Shown piece by piece: positions 17,150-27,777 of a DNA stretch of 64,000 bases. The stretch covers positions 62,001 to 126,000 of the forward strand of contig NZ_NWUC01000004.1 in the NCBI RefSeq assembly GCF_002750855.1. Direction: 5' to 3'. How positions within the stretch are numbered: the stretch's first letter is position 1; each line of letters begins with the position of its first letter. Source of the DNA: Neopararhizobium haloflavum (GTDB lineage Bacteria; Pseudomonadota; Alphaproteobacteria; Rhizobiales; Rhizobiaceae). The translations under genes and the position numbers were made by a program. Below the pieces are notes generated by a model. That model saw only the letters and a list, made by a program, of their open reading frames with translations. It was not told where the DNA came from and did no database searches.

Positions 17150-18739
17150 ATGACCGACTTCTTTTCGAGCGATTCGCCGGCGTCCGCGCCGGTCTCCAAC
17201 ATCACCGAATACTCCGTCAGCGAGATTTCCGGCTCCATCAAGCGCACGGTGGAGGACGCGTTCGGCCATGTCCGCATCCGCGGTGAGATTTCCGGCTATC
17301 GGGGGCCGCATTCCTCGGGTCACGCCTATTTCGCGATGAAGGACGACCGCGCACGGATCGAGGCGGTGATTTGGCGTGGAGCGTTTTCCAAGCTGAAGTT
17401 CAAGCCCGAAGAAGGCATGGAAATGATCGCGACCGGCAAGGTCACGACCTATCCAGGCTCGTCGAAATACCAGATCGTCATTGAGTCACTGGAACCGGCC
17501 GGCGCCGGTGCGCTGATGGCATTACTGGAGGAGCGCCGCAAGACGCTGGCCGGTGAAGGCCTGTTCGACGAAGACCGCAAGAAGCCTCTGCCCTTCATGC
17601 CGAAAGTGATCGGGGTCGTGACCTCCCCGACCGGCGCCGTGATCCGCGATATCCTGCATCGAATAAGGGACCGGTTTCCGGTGCATGTCGTCGTCTGGCC
17701 GGTGCGCGTTCAGGGCGAGACGACCGGCATGGAGGTGGCAAACGCCATTCACGGCTTCAACGCGCTGGCTGTCGACGGCCCGATCGCCCGGCCCGATCTG
17801 ATCATCGTCGCGCGCGGGGGCGGCAGTCTGGAGGACCTGTGGGGCTTCAATGACGAAGCTGCCGTAAGGGCCGCCGCGGCCTCTGCCATCCCGCTGATTT
17901 CAGCCGTTGGCCATGAGACCGACTGGACGCTGATCGACCATGCTGCGGACCGCCGGGCGCCGACACCGACCGGAGCTGCGGAAATGGCCGTGCCCGTCCG
18001 CGCAGATCTTGAGGCGGCCCTTGCGCAGTATGGCGCCCGCCTTGCTGGCTGCGTGTCGCGCCATCTCGACCAACGCCGCCAGTCATTGCGGCAGACAGCC
18101 CGCGCCCTTCCCTCCATCGACATGCTCTTCGCCCTGCCACGGCGCCGTTTCGACGAAGCGGCGGGCAAACTGGGCCGGGCGCTCGAACTCAACACGCTCA
18201 ACAAGCGTCGCGCCTTCGAGGCGCGTGCGGCGCAATTGACGCCGGGCGCACTGGAAACCCGGTTGCGGGACAGGGGCCGGCGCGTGCTCGACCTGGCCGT
18301 CCGGGCAGAGCGCATCGTCGAGCGCCGGCTCGACCGCGCGGGCGCCGACATGCGGCGCCTTGGTTCGCAATTGACGCTGCGGCCAGCGCAAATCCGGATA
18401 GAGCGCGCCCGTGAAACGATCGCCGCGCGCGCGCTGCGCGGCGACCGGGCAATGGAGCGACTCTTCGAAAGACGGCGCAGCCTGATGGGCGAACAGATAC
18501 GAGTCCTCGCATCCCTCGATTACAAGAACGTGTTGAAGCGCGGTTATGCGATCGTCCGCGATGAAAGCGGCCGTCCTGTCCCCCTCGCCAGCCAGATCGA
18601 AGCTGACTCGCCCGTTTCGCTGCAGTTTTCGGACGGAACGATTCAGGCACAGACGCTGGGTGCGGACGGCACGGGCGGCGAAAAAGCCAGACCGAAGCGA
18701 GCAAAGCCGAGCAAGCCTGTGCAGGGCTCGCTGTTCTGA
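17150..18739 (+). CDS. xseA: exodeoxyribonuclease VII large subunit
   Basis: 529 residues. The N-terminal OB fold ([20 protein letters not shown], then [20 protein letters not shown]) binds DNA; the catalytic domain has [20 protein letters not shown] and [16 protein letters not shown]; then a long basic coiled-coil region (residues 290-430) and a final [15 protein letters not shown] domain. With XseB it degrades single-stranded DNA to short oligonucleotides. xseB is not in this window. The ATG at 17150 is chosen over 17105, which would add unrelated residues. Confidence 0.95.
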   Translation: MTDFFSSDSPASAPVSNITEYSVSEISGSIKRTVEDAFGHVRIRGEISGYRGPHSSGHAYFAMKDDRARIEAVIWRGAFSKLKFKPEEGMEMIATGKVTTYPGSSKYQIVIESLEPAGAGALMALLEERRKTLAGEGLFDEDRKKPLPFMPKVIGVVTSPTGAVIRDILHRIRDRFPVHVVVWPVRVQGETTGMEVANAIHGFNALAVDGPIARPDLIIVARGGGSLEDLWGFNDEAAVRAAAASAIPLISAVGHETDWTLIDHAADRRAPTPTGAAEMAVPVRADLEAALAQYGARLAGCVSRHLDQRRQSLRQTARALPSIDMLFALPRRRFDEAAGKLGRALELNTLNKRRAFEARAAQLTPGALETRLRDRGRRVLDLAVRAERIVERRLDRAGADMRRLGSQLTLRPAQIRIERARETIAARALRGDRAMERLFERRRSLMGEQIRVLASLDYKNVLKRGYAIVRDESGRPVPLASQIEADSPVSLQFSDGTIQAQTLGADGTGGEKARPKRAKPSKPVQGSLF

Positions 18740-18763
18740 AGAACCGGAACGCGGCTTCTGCCA

Positions 18764-18791
18764 TTGCACCTTCCGGCGCACGCGCTACCCT
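18764..18791 (+). promoter_or_regulatory. weak promoter candidate for dgcNA
   Basis: TTGCAC at 18764-18769, 16 bp, TACCCT at 18786-18791, inside the 84-bp gap between xseA and dgcN. The -10 is poor, so this is tentative. Confidence 0.3.
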
Positions 18792-18823
18792 TGCCATGAT
18801 CCAGCAACATCCGAGTATCGTCC

Positions 18824-19831
18824 ATGATCCCAACCCCCTATCTTCTTTTCCTCGGCGACGCTGCCGATCCTCTGGCAGCCAAGGTGGCGCAAGGCATTCG
18901 TGACTGGCGGCCCGACTATGCAGTCGGGCAGTTGAGGCTCGAAGGCTGCAAGGCGGATCTGAAACTCAAGGACATGACGATCGACGAGGCCGTTGCAGCC
19001 GGCGTGAAGACAATGGTGGTCGGGGTCGCCAACCGCGGCGGTGTGATCTCCAAATCATGGCTCTCCGTGCTGTCGGAGGCACTTGAGGCCGGGCTCGATC
19101 TCGCTTCGGGACTTCACAATCTGCTGCGAGACGAACCGGAGCTGGTGCGGCTGGCTGAAAAGCATGGGCGCACTTTGCACGATGTCCGTGTCCCGACCGT
19201 AAAATATCCGATCGCCAATGGCGAAAAGCGCACGGGCAAACGTTGCCTGGCCGTCGGCACCGATTGCTCGGTCGGCAAGATGTACACGGCGCTCGCCATG
19301 GAACGGGCGATGGCCAAGCAGGGCATGAAGGCAACGTTCCGCGCCACCGGCCAGACCGGCATACTCATCACGGGCGAAGGCGTGCCGCTCGATGCGGTGA
19401 TCGCCGACTTCATGGCAGGCAGCATCGAATGGCTGACGCCGGACAATGACGATGATCACTTGGATATCATCGAGGGACAGGGCAGCCTCTTCCATCCCTC
19501 GTTCTCAGGCGTCACCCTTGCGCTGATCCACGGCGGCGCCCCGGATGCGCTGGTGCTCTGCCACGAACCGACACGAACGCATATGCGCGGCCTGCCCGGC
19601 TATTCGCTGCCCTCGCTGGAAGACCTGCACGACACGGCGCTGGCGATGGCCCGGATTGTCAACCCGGCATGCCGGGTCACCGGCATATCCGTCAACACGG
19701 CCGCGCTTGACGATGACGAAGCCCACACGCTGGTCAAGGACATCGAGGCGCGGATGAACCTTCCCACGGTCGATCCCTACCGGCACGGAGCCGAGCGGCT
19801 CGTCGAAGCGCTGGCGAGCGGACGGAACTGA
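18824..19831 (+). CDS. dgcN: DUF1611 protein, D-glutamate N-acetyltransferase DgcN
   Basis: 335 residues. An N-terminal Rossmann-like domain (FLGDAADPLAAKVAQGIRDW) is followed by a P-loop-like domain: AVGTDCSVGKMYTALAMER near residue 145, FRATGQTGILITGEGVPLDA and IIEGQGSLFHPSFSG. The family was described as the partner of DgcA in marine bacteria, acetylating D-glutamate to N-acetyl-D-glutamate. The stop overlaps the dgcA ATG by one base (TGATG), so the two are translationally coupled. The named activity comes from recalled literature on the family; older annotations call it NAD-dependent epimerase or DUF1611. Confidence 0.85.
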   Translation: MIPTPYLLFLGDAADPLAAKVAQGIRDWRPDYAVGQLRLEGCKADLKLKDMTIDEAVAAGVKTMVVGVANRGGVISKSWLSVLSEALEAGLDLASGLHNLLRDEPELVRLAEKHGRTLHDVRVPTVKYPIANGEKRTGKRCLAVGTDCSVGKMYTALAMERAMAKQGMKATFRATGQTGILITGEGVPLDAVIADFMAGSIEWLTPDNDDDHLDIIEGQGSLFHPSFSGVTLALIHGGAPDALVLCHEPTRTHMRGLPGYSLPSLEDLHDTALAMARIVNPACRVTGISVNTAALDDDEAHTLVKDIEARMNLPTVDPYRHGAERLVEALASGRN

Positions 19832-20814
19832 TGACGCGCCTTGAACTCAGCGCCGATTCCTTCGCGTTGAAAGACGTCTTCACCATCTCTCGCGGATCGC
19901 GGACCCATGCGCGGGTGGTGACGGCGCGACTGTCGAGGGACGGTGTCACGGGCCGCGGCGAGTGCGTGCCTTACGCGCGCTATGACGAGACCGTCGACGG
20001 CGTGATGGCCAATCTGGAGGGTGTTGCGGATGACATCGCCGCGGGGCGGCTCGATCGCCTCGGCCTGCAGGACCGCCTGCCGGGCGGCGCTGCGCGCAAC
20101 GCCCTCGACTGCGCCTTCTGGGACCTGGAAGCCAAGATCAGCGGCAAGCCGGTGCATGTTCTGGCTGGCCTTTCGGCGCCGAAACCTGTGACCACCGCCT
20201 TCACACTATCGCTGGCCGACGCACAGACCATGCGCGCGAAAGCTGCCGAAAGCGCGGACCGCCCTCTCCTGAAGCTGAAGCTTGGCGGCGAAGGCGACAT
20301 CGCGCGGCTGGAAGCGGTTCGGGCGGGCGCGCCCGCTTCGACGATCGTGGTCGACGCCAACGAAGCCTGGACCACCGATCTTTACGAGGAGATCGCCCCG
20401 CATCTCATCAAGCTCGGCGTGGCCATGGTCGAGCAACCGCTGCCGGCCGGCGCCGATGAGGCACTGGCCGAGATCGCCCGTCCGCTCCCGGTCTGCGCCG
20501 ACGAGAGTTGCCACGACCGCACCTCGCTCGCCGCACTCAAGGGGCGCTATGACATGGTGAACATCAAGCTCGACAAGACGGGCGGCCTGACCGAGGCGCT
20601 AGCCATGAAGCGTGAGGCCCAGGCGGCGGGCTTCTCGATCATGAGCGGTTGCATGGTCGGCTCGTCACTCGCGATGGCACCGGCATTTCTGGTTGCCCAG
20701 GACGTTGCCTTCGTCGATCTCGACGGCCCACTGCTGCTGGCCGAGGACCGGGACTGCGCGATCCGATATGACGGCTCGATCATGCATCCACCAGACTCGG
20801 ATTTGTGGGGTTGA
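19831..20814 (+). CDS. dgcA: enolase-superfamily epimerase DgcA (N-acetyl-Glu or Ala-Glu epimerase)
   Basis: 327 residues of the mandelate racemase/enolase superfamily, dipeptide epimerase group. Catalytic pieces are LLKLKLGGEGD (two lysines near residue 150), VVDANEAW (metal Asp), MVEQPLPAG (metal Glu), VCADESCHDR (metal Asp) and VNIKLDKTGGLTEAL (second-half lysines), ending SGCMVGSSLAMAPAF. Relatives are called L-Ala-D/L-Glu epimerase; DgcA is reported to racemise N-acetyl-D-glutamate. Pairing with dgcN supports the latter. The dipeptide transporter downstream makes murein peptide recycling a second possibility. Confidence 0.85.
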   Translation: MTRLELSADSFALKDVFTISRGSRTHARVVTARLSRDGVTGRGECVPYARYDETVDGVMANLEGVADDIAAGRLDRLGLQDRLPGGAARNALDCAFWDLEAKISGKPVHVLAGLSAPKPVTTAFTLSLADAQTMRAKAAESADRPLLKLKLGGEGDIARLEAVRAGAPASTIVVDANEAWTTDLYEEIAPHLIKLGVAMVEQPLPAGADEALAEIARPLPVCADESCHDRTSLAALKGRYDMVNIKLDKTGGLTEALAMKREAQAAGFSIMSGCMVGSSLAMAPAFLVAQDVAFVDLDGPLLLAEDRDCAIRYDGSIMHPPDSDLWG

Positions 20815-20883
20815 AGCCTGATCCGAGAGTCGATCGAGCGGATCATCCACACATTCGAAATGCTGCGGCGCAATAATTTCGAC

Positions 20884-20914
20884 CGATTAAATCGACAGAT
20901 GCTTCAAGCTTGAA
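20884..20914. promoter_or_regulatory. two tandem palindromes upstream of dppA
   Basis: CGATT-A-AATCG at 20884-20894 and the perfect 12-bp palindrome TTCAAGCTTGAA at 20903-20914, separated by 8 bp, about 190-220 bp before the dppA ATG. They are in the 290-bp gap after dgcA, which has no gene. They may be operators; no known consensus is recognised. Confidence 0.35.
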
Positions 20915-21104
20915 ATTTTCTTGCGACCTTCCTTTACGTTATCTTCATTCGCCACAAAATCCGGCCTGATTCCCGTTGCATTTCGCCGGACTTTGGCGTT
21001 TGCTCGTTGCCGGAACGCTGCCAAGCGGCCGTTTTCTCCACCGGAACGACACTGTTCAGGCGTTCAAAAAACACTTCTACCCAACCAAACAGGGGAACGT
21101 ATCC

Positions 21105-22700
<1,596 letters not shown>

Positions 22701-22724
22701 TACGTTTCAACATCAATAAGGGTG

Positions 22725-22750
22725 CCGGGGGTGACATGCGTCGCCCCCGG
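22725..22750 (+). repeat. strong stem-loop between dppA and dppB
   Basis: An 11-bp stem: CCGGGGGTGAC at 22725-22735 pairs with GTCGCCCCCGG at 22740-22750 (one G-U pair), with loop ATGC. There is no T run, so it is not a classical terminator. Hairpins at this place in peptide transporter operons often protect the binding-protein mRNA so that it is made in excess over the membrane parts; that role is inference. Confidence 0.7.
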
Positions 22751-22758
22751 TGTTTGCC

Positions 22759-23763
22759 ATGTTTCGCTTCGCACTTTCCCGTCTGGCGCTGATCGTCCCG
22801 ACCTTCATCGGGGTCTCGATCGTCGCCTTCGCCTTCATCAGGTTGTTGCCTGGCGATCCGATCATGCTGCTCGCCGGCGAGCGGGGAATGAGCGCGGAGC
22901 GCTATGCGGAATTGCAGGCCGAGATGGGGTTCGATCGTCCGATCGTGGCCCAGTATTTCGATTATCTGCTCGGCCTCTTCCAAGGTGACCTCGGCACGTC
23001 CATCGTGACCAAGCGGCCGGTTCTCGAAGAGTTCTTCACGTTGTTTCCGGCAACGATCGAGCTGGCCTTCTGTGCCATCGTCCTTGCCACGACGATCGGC
23101 ATACCGCTCGGCGTTCTGGCGGCGGTGAAGCGCGGATCGTGGATCGACCAGACGGTCATGGGAACAGCGCTCGTCGGCTACTCCATGCCGATCTTCTGGT
23201 GGGGTCTTCTGCTCATCATCCTGTTCTCCGGCACGCTCGGCTGGACGCCCGTATCCGGTCGAATCTCGCTGATGTATTTCTTTCCTCCCGTTACGGGCTT
23301 CATGCTGATCGACAGCCTGCTTTCCGGACAGGAAGGCGCCTTCACGTCGGCACTCAGCCATCTCATTTTGCCGACCGTGGTGCTGGCGACCATTCCGCTG
23401 GCCGTCATCGCGCGCCAAACCCGCTCGGCGATGCTTGAGGTGCTTGGCGAGGATTATGTTCGCACGGCGCGCTCCAAGGGCCTTTCGCCGCGCCGCGTCA
23501 TCGGCCTTCACGCACTTCGCAACGCTATGATTCCGGTCATCACGACTGTGGGCCTTCAGGTGGGCGTTCTCCTGGCGGGTGCGATCCTCACTGAAACAAT
23601 CTTCTCCTGGCCCGGAATCGGCAAATGGATGGTCGATTCGGTCTTTCGGCGCGACTATGCGGTCGTCCAGGGCGGCCTGCTCCTGATCGCCATCATCATC
23701 ATGTTCGTCAATCTGATTGTCGACATGCTCTACGGCCTGATCAATCCGCGCATCCGGCACTAG
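22759..23763 (+). CDS. dppB: dipeptide ABC transporter permease DppB
   Basis: 334-residue inner-membrane permease with about six helices. The cytoplasmic EAA loop is LGEDYVRTARSKGLSPRRVI with GLHALRNAMIPVIT, and ETIFSWPGIGKWMVDSVFRRDY follows, both typical of DppB/OppB. The ATG at 22759 is chosen; a GTG at 22750 is inside the intergenic hairpin. It lies 58 bp after dppA and 10 bp before dppC. Confidence 0.94.
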   Translation: MFRFALSRLALIVPTFIGVSIVAFAFIRLLPGDPIMLLAGERGMSAERYAELQAEMGFDRPIVAQYFDYLLGLFQGDLGTSIVTKRPVLEEFFTLFPATIELAFCAIVLATTIGIPLGVLAAVKRGSWIDQTVMGTALVGYSMPIFWWGLLLIILFSGTLGWTPVSGRISLMYFFPPVTGFMLIDSLLSGQEGAFTSALSHLILPTVVLATIPLAVIARQTRSAMLEVLGEDYVRTARSKGLSPRRVIGLHALRNAMIPVITTVGLQVGVLLAGAILTETIFSWPGIGKWMVDSVFRRDYAVVQGGLLLIAIIIMFVNLIVDMLYGLINPRIRH

Positions 23764-23773
23764 GATTACTCAA

Positions 23774-24724
23774 ATGACACATGTGGAAGCAGACAAGCCG
23801 GGCATGCACCAAGAGCCCGACGCGGCGGAGGCGTCGCAGACGACGGCTTCGGCGCCGAAACGACGCAGCGGCCTTGCCGAATTCTGGTACTACTTCAGCC
23901 AGAACAAGGGTGCCGTCATCGGTCTTTGTGTTTTCCTCGCCATCATCGCAATCGCATTGCTGGCGCCTGTCCTGGCGCCGCACAGCCCGACGGTCCAGAA
24001 CCGCGACGCGCTGCTCCTTCCCCCTGCCTGGCAGGATGGCGGCAAGGCAGCATACCTTCTGGGGACCGACCCTGTCGGACGCGACGTGCTCTCGCGGCTG
24101 ATGTTCGGCGCCCAGTTCTCACTTTTCATCGGGGTCGCGGTGGTCGTGCTGTCGGTCAGTTCGGGCGTCATTCTTGGCCTCATAGCGGGTTTCTTCCGCG
24201 GCTGGATCGATACGACGATTATGCGGGTGATGGATGTCATTCTCGCCTTTCCATCCCTGCTCCTCGCTCTCGTTCTGGTGGCGATCCTCGGGCCAGGCCT
24301 CGTCAACGCCATGATTGCCATCGCGCTCGTGCTGCAGCCGCATTTCGTCAGATTGACGCGGGCATCGGTCCTGGCCGAAAGCGAGCGTGAATACGTGACC
24401 TCGGCACGCGTTGCCGGTGCTAGCCGCTTCCGGCTGATGTTCGTGACGATTCTGCCGAACTGCCTGGCGCCGCTCATCGTTCAGGCGACGCTTTCCTTCT
24501 CCAACGCCATCCTCGATGCCGCCGCGCTCGGCTTTCTCGGCATGGGCGCACAGCCACCGACACCGGAGTGGGGCACGATGCTTGCCGAGGCACGCGAGTT
24601 CATCCTGCGTGCCTGGTGGGTCGTGACCTTTCCGGGGCTTGCCATCCTCATCACCGTGCTGGCCATCAACCTCATGGGTGACGGCCTGCGTGATGCGCTC
24701 GATCCAAAATTGAAGAGGTCGTGA
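23774..24724 (+). CDS. dppC: dipeptide ABC transporter permease DppC
   Basis: 316-residue permease. A charged cytoplasmic N-terminus of about 45 residues precedes the OppC N-terminal helix (AVIGLCVFLAIIAIALLAPV), then LGTDPVGRDVLSRLMFGAQF, the DppC hallmark, and the EAA loop REYVTSARVAGASRFRLM. The stop overlaps dppD (GTGATG). It pairs with DppB to form the membrane channel. Confidence 0.94.
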   Translation: MTHVEADKPGMHQEPDAAEASQTTASAPKRRSGLAEFWYYFSQNKGAVIGLCVFLAIIAIALLAPVLAPHSPTVQNRDALLLPPAWQDGGKAAYLLGTDPVGRDVLSRLMFGAQFSLFIGVAVVVLSVSSGVILGLIAGFFRGWIDTTIMRVMDVILAFPSLLLALVLVAILGPGLVNAMIAIALVLQPHFVRLTRASVLAESEREYVTSARVAGASRFRLMFVTILPNCLAPLIVQATLSFSNAILDAAALGFLGMGAQPPTPEWGTMLAEAREFILRAWWVVTFPGLAILITVLAINLMGDGLRDALDPKLKRS

Positions 24725-25746
24725 TGCCGATCCTCGATATCCAGAATCTCTCCGTCACGTTCGAAACGTCGTCAGGCCCGTTCAAGGCCGTGGACGGGAT
24801 CACGCTCAGCGTGGACAGCGGTGAAATCCTTTCCATCGTCGGCGAATCCGGGTCCGGAAAATCGGTTTCGATGCTGGCGCTTATGGGCCTCCTGCCCTGG
24901 ACAGCGACGATTACCGCCGACCGCATGCAGTTCGCCGGGCAGAACCTCGCCACCATGTCGGCACGCCAGAGGCGCAAGATCATCGGCAAGGACATCTCGA
25001 TGATCTTTCAGGAGCCGATGTCGAGCCTCAATCCGTGTTTCACGGTCGGATTCCAGATCGGTGAGACACTTCGCCAGCATCTCGGCATGGACCGCAAGGC
25101 GCGCCGGGCGCGCACGATCGAGCTTCTCGACCTGGTGGGCATACCTGCTCCCGAGGACCGTCTGTCGACCTTTCCCCATCAGTTGTCGGGCGGCATGAGC
25201 CAGCGCGTCATGATCGCCATGGCACTGGCCTGCAAGCCAAAACTGCTGATCGCGGACGAACCGACGACCGCGCTCGACGTGACGATCCAGGCACAGATCC
25301 TCGACCTCCTCGTCCGACTTCAGAAAGAAACGGACATGGGCCTGATCCTCATCACGCACGACATGGGCGTCGTTGCGGAAACGGCGGAGCGGGTACAGGT
25401 GCAGTATGCCGGCCAGAAGGTCGAAGAACAGCACGTGAAGGCTCTTTTCCGCGATCCGCATCACCCCTACACCGCCGCCCTTCTGGCGGCATTGCCCGAG
25501 CGCGCACGCGGACGTGACCGGCTGCCGTCCATTCCCGGTGTCGTGCCCGGGCCAAGCGACCGGCCCCCGGCCTGCCTTTTCGAGCCTCGGTGCACCTTTG
25601 CCACCGATCTTTGCCGGCAGACAGTGAAGCGGCAGGACGAAGCGCTGGGACAGGCGCTCTGCAACTACCCGCTGGTAGCCGGCAGACCGCAGAATCATCC
25701 CAGCCAGTCGCACGCAACGGACGAGACGAGAAAGGAACTGACGTGA
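24724..25746 (+). CDS. dppD: dipeptide ABC transporter ATP-binding protein DppD
   Basis: 340-residue ABC ATPase. Walker A is [12 protein letters not shown], the Q-loop [12 protein letters not shown], the signature [15 protein letters not shown] and Walker [13 protein letters not shown], followed by the switch histidine in ILITHDMG. The C-terminal oligopeptide/dipeptide extension has [19 protein letters not shown] and the Cys cluster C-x-FEPRC-x-FATDLC typical of DppD. The ATG at 24724 is chosen; a GTG immediately before it would make a 4-bp overlap. Confidence 0.94.
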   Translation: MPILDIQNLSVTFETSSGPFKAVDGITLSVDSGEILSIVGESGSGKSVSMLALMGLLPWTATITADRMQFAGQNLATMSARQRRKIIGKDISMIFQEPMSSLNPCFTVGFQIGETLRQHLGMDRKARRARTIELLDLVGIPAPEDRLSTFPHQLSGGMSQRVMIAMALACKPKLLIADEPTTALDVTIQAQILDLLVRLQKETDMGLILITHDMGVVAETAERVQVQYAGQKVEEQHVKALFRDPHHPYTAALLAALPERARGRDRLPSIPGVVPGPSDRPPACLFEPRCTFATDLCRQTVKRQDEALGQALCNYPLVAGRPQNHPSQSHATDETRKELT

Positions 25747-26717
25747 GCGATATCGTTCTCGAAGGTCGCGATTTGACGCGCCACTACGAAGTCCGGCGCG
25801 GTGCGTTTCGTCCGGCGGCGACCGTGAAGGCGCTGAACGGCGTCAGCTTCAAGCTGAATGCCGGCAAGACCCTGGCTGTCGTCGGTGAATCGGGCTGCGG
25901 CAAGTCCACGCTCGCACGGCTCGTGACGATGATCGAATCGCCTACCTCGGGCGAACTGGAGATCGACGGCGAGACGGTGACGAAGAGCTCCAAGGAGTTG
26001 CGCCGCAAGATCCAGATCGTCTTCCAGAACCCCTACGGCTCGCTCAATCCTCGCCAGAAGATCGGCGACATCCTGGAAGAGCCGCTCAAGATCAACACGT
26101 CGGAAAATGCCAAGGCGCGGCGGGCCAAGGCGCATGAGATGCTCTCCCGCGTCGGCCTTCGCAGCGAGCATTACGAGCGTTATCCGCACATGTTCTCAGG
26201 CGGCCAGCGCCAGCGCATCGCGATCGCCCGCGCCCTAATGCTCAACCCGAAGATTCTCGTCCTCGACGAACCCGTCTCCGCGCTCGACGTTTCGATCCAG
26301 GCACAGGTGCTCAACATCCTTGCGGATCTTCAGAAGGAATTCGGTCTCGCCTACCTTTTCATCAGCCACGATTTGTCGGTCGTGCGCCATATCGCCGACG
26401 AGATCCTGGTCATGTATCTCGGCAAGCCGGTGGAGTTCGGCCAGGCCGAAACGGTCTTCGCCGATCCGCAACATCCCTATACTGCCGCATTGCTTTCCGC
26501 CACGCCGATGGCCGATCCCGAGCGCGAGAAGAAGCGCATTCCGCTGACGGGCGAATTGCCCTCGCCGCTCGACCCACCGCCAGGATGTCCGTTCAATCCG
26601 CGCTGCTGGCGCGCGGAGGAGAAATGCCGTATCGAGATGCCCAAACTCGAACCGGTCGCCGGCCAGGAAGCCGCCTGCTTTTTCCCGCTCTCCGTCGCAA
26701 AGAGCGAGGCAGCCTGA
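25743..26717 (+). CDS. dppF: dipeptide ABC transporter ATP-binding protein DppF
   Basis: 324 residues. Walker A is GESGCGKSTLARL, the Q-loop VFQNPYGSLNPRQ, the signature FSGGQRQRIAIARAL, Walker B ILVLDEPVSALD and the switch region FISHDLSVV. The C-terminal oligopeptide-family extension contains PLDPPPGCPFNPRC. The GTG start at 25743 overlaps the dppD stop by 4 bp (GTGA). With DppD it powers the importer, the ATP sites lying at the dimer interface. Confidence 0.94.
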   Translation: MSDIVLEGRDLTRHYEVRRGAFRPAATVKALNGVSFKLNAGKTLAVVGESGCGKSTLARLVTMIESPTSGELEIDGETVTKSSKELRRKIQIVFQNPYGSLNPRQKIGDILEEPLKINTSENAKARRAKAHEMLSRVGLRSEHYERYPHMFSGGQRQRIAIARALMLNPKILVLDEPVSALDVSIQAQVLNILADLQKEFGLAYLFISHDLSVVRHIADEILVMYLGKPVEFGQAETVFADPQHPYTAALLSATPMADPEREKKRIPLTGELPSPLDPPPGCPFNPRCWRAEEKCRIEMPKLEPVAGQEAACFFPLSVAKSEAA

Positions 26718-26744
26718 CAGCGACCCAGAAAGGGCAGATGAGAC

Positions 26745-27776
26745 ATGAAGCGCACGACACTGACGCAGTTCCTGATCGAACAACAACGCAAGGAACAGGC
26801 TCTGCCGGCTCAGTTGCGGCTTCTGATCGAAATCGTCGCCCGTGCCTGTAAAGCCATCAGCCACACCGTCAACAAGGGCGCTTTGGGCGGCTATCTCGGA
26901 TCGCTCGGCACCGAAAACGTGCAAGGTGAGGTCCAGAAGAAACTCGACGTTCTGGCCAATGAAATTCTGATCGAGGCCAATGAATGGGGCGGCCATCTGG
27001 CAGCAATGGCGTCGGAGGAAATGGATACGATTCACCGTATCCCGAACCGGTACCCCAAGGGCGAATATCTCCTTGTTTACGATCCGATCGACGGATCGAG
27101 CAATATCGACGTCGATCTGTCCGTGGGCACGATCTTTTCCGTCCTTCACGCGCCGGAAGATTCATCCGGGCGAGACGTACGGGAAGAGGACTTCCTGCAG
27201 CCCGGCACCCGGCAGGTCGCCGCCGGCTATGCGATCTACGGGCCGCAGACGCTGCTCGTGCTTTCGGTTGGAACCGGGGTCTTCGAATTCACGCTCGATC
27301 GTGAGATGGGGTCCTGGGTCATGAGCGACGAGCGCTTGACGGTTCCCGAAGGCCAGAAGGAATTCGCCATCAACATGTCGAACTACCGCCACTGGGCCCC
27401 GCCCATGCGGCGCTACGTCGACGAATGCCTTGCCGGCAAGAACGGACCACGCGGCGTGAACTTCAACATGCGCTGGACGGGGTCGATGGTTGCCGACATC
27501 CACCGGATCCTGAAACGCGGTGGGGTGTTCATGTATCCCTGGGATGATCGCAAGCCGGACATGCCAGGGAAGCTGCGCCTGATGTACGAAGCCAATCCCA
27601 TGGGCTACCTCATGGAGCAGGCCGGTGGCATGGCCGTTGCCGGCCATGAGCGCATTCTGGATGTCGCCCCGAGCAAGCTGCATCAGCGCGTCAGCGTCAT
27701 CATGGGATCGCGCGACGAAGTCGAGGTCATCGCCGCGTATCACCGCGACGCCGCCAGTTCACAGCAGACAGCCTGA
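26745..27776 (+). CDS. fbp: fructose-1,6-bisphosphatase class 1
   Basis: 343 residues, close to the usual length. Metal-binding motifs are ASEEMD and [19 protein letters not shown], the class 1 FBPase signature; later [19 protein letters not shown] is the substrate/phosphate region. It hydrolyses fructose 1,6-bisphosphate to fructose 6-phosphate for gluconeogenesis, needed when growing on lactate, glycolate or peptides. It is 27 bp after dppF and 1 bp before the next gene, so it may share the dpp transcript. Association of fbp with peptide uptake makes physiological sense but is inferred. Confidence 0.95.
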   Translation: MKRTTLTQFLIEQQRKEQALPAQLRLLIEIVARACKAISHTVNKGALGGYLGSLGTENVQGEVQKKLDVLANEILIEANEWGGHLAAMASEEMDTIHRIPNRYPKGEYLLVYDPIDGSSNIDVDLSVGTIFSVLHAPEDSSGRDVREEDFLQPGTRQVAAGYAIYGPQTLLVLSVGTGVFEFTLDREMGSWVMSDERLTVPEGQKEFAINMSNYRHWAPPMRRYVDECLAGKNGPRGVNFNMRWTGSMVADIHRILKRGGVFMYPWDDRKPDMPGKLRLMYEANPMGYLMEQAGGMAVAGHERILDVAPSKLHQRVSVIMGSRDEVEVIAAYHRDAASSQQTA

Positions 27777-27777
27777 A

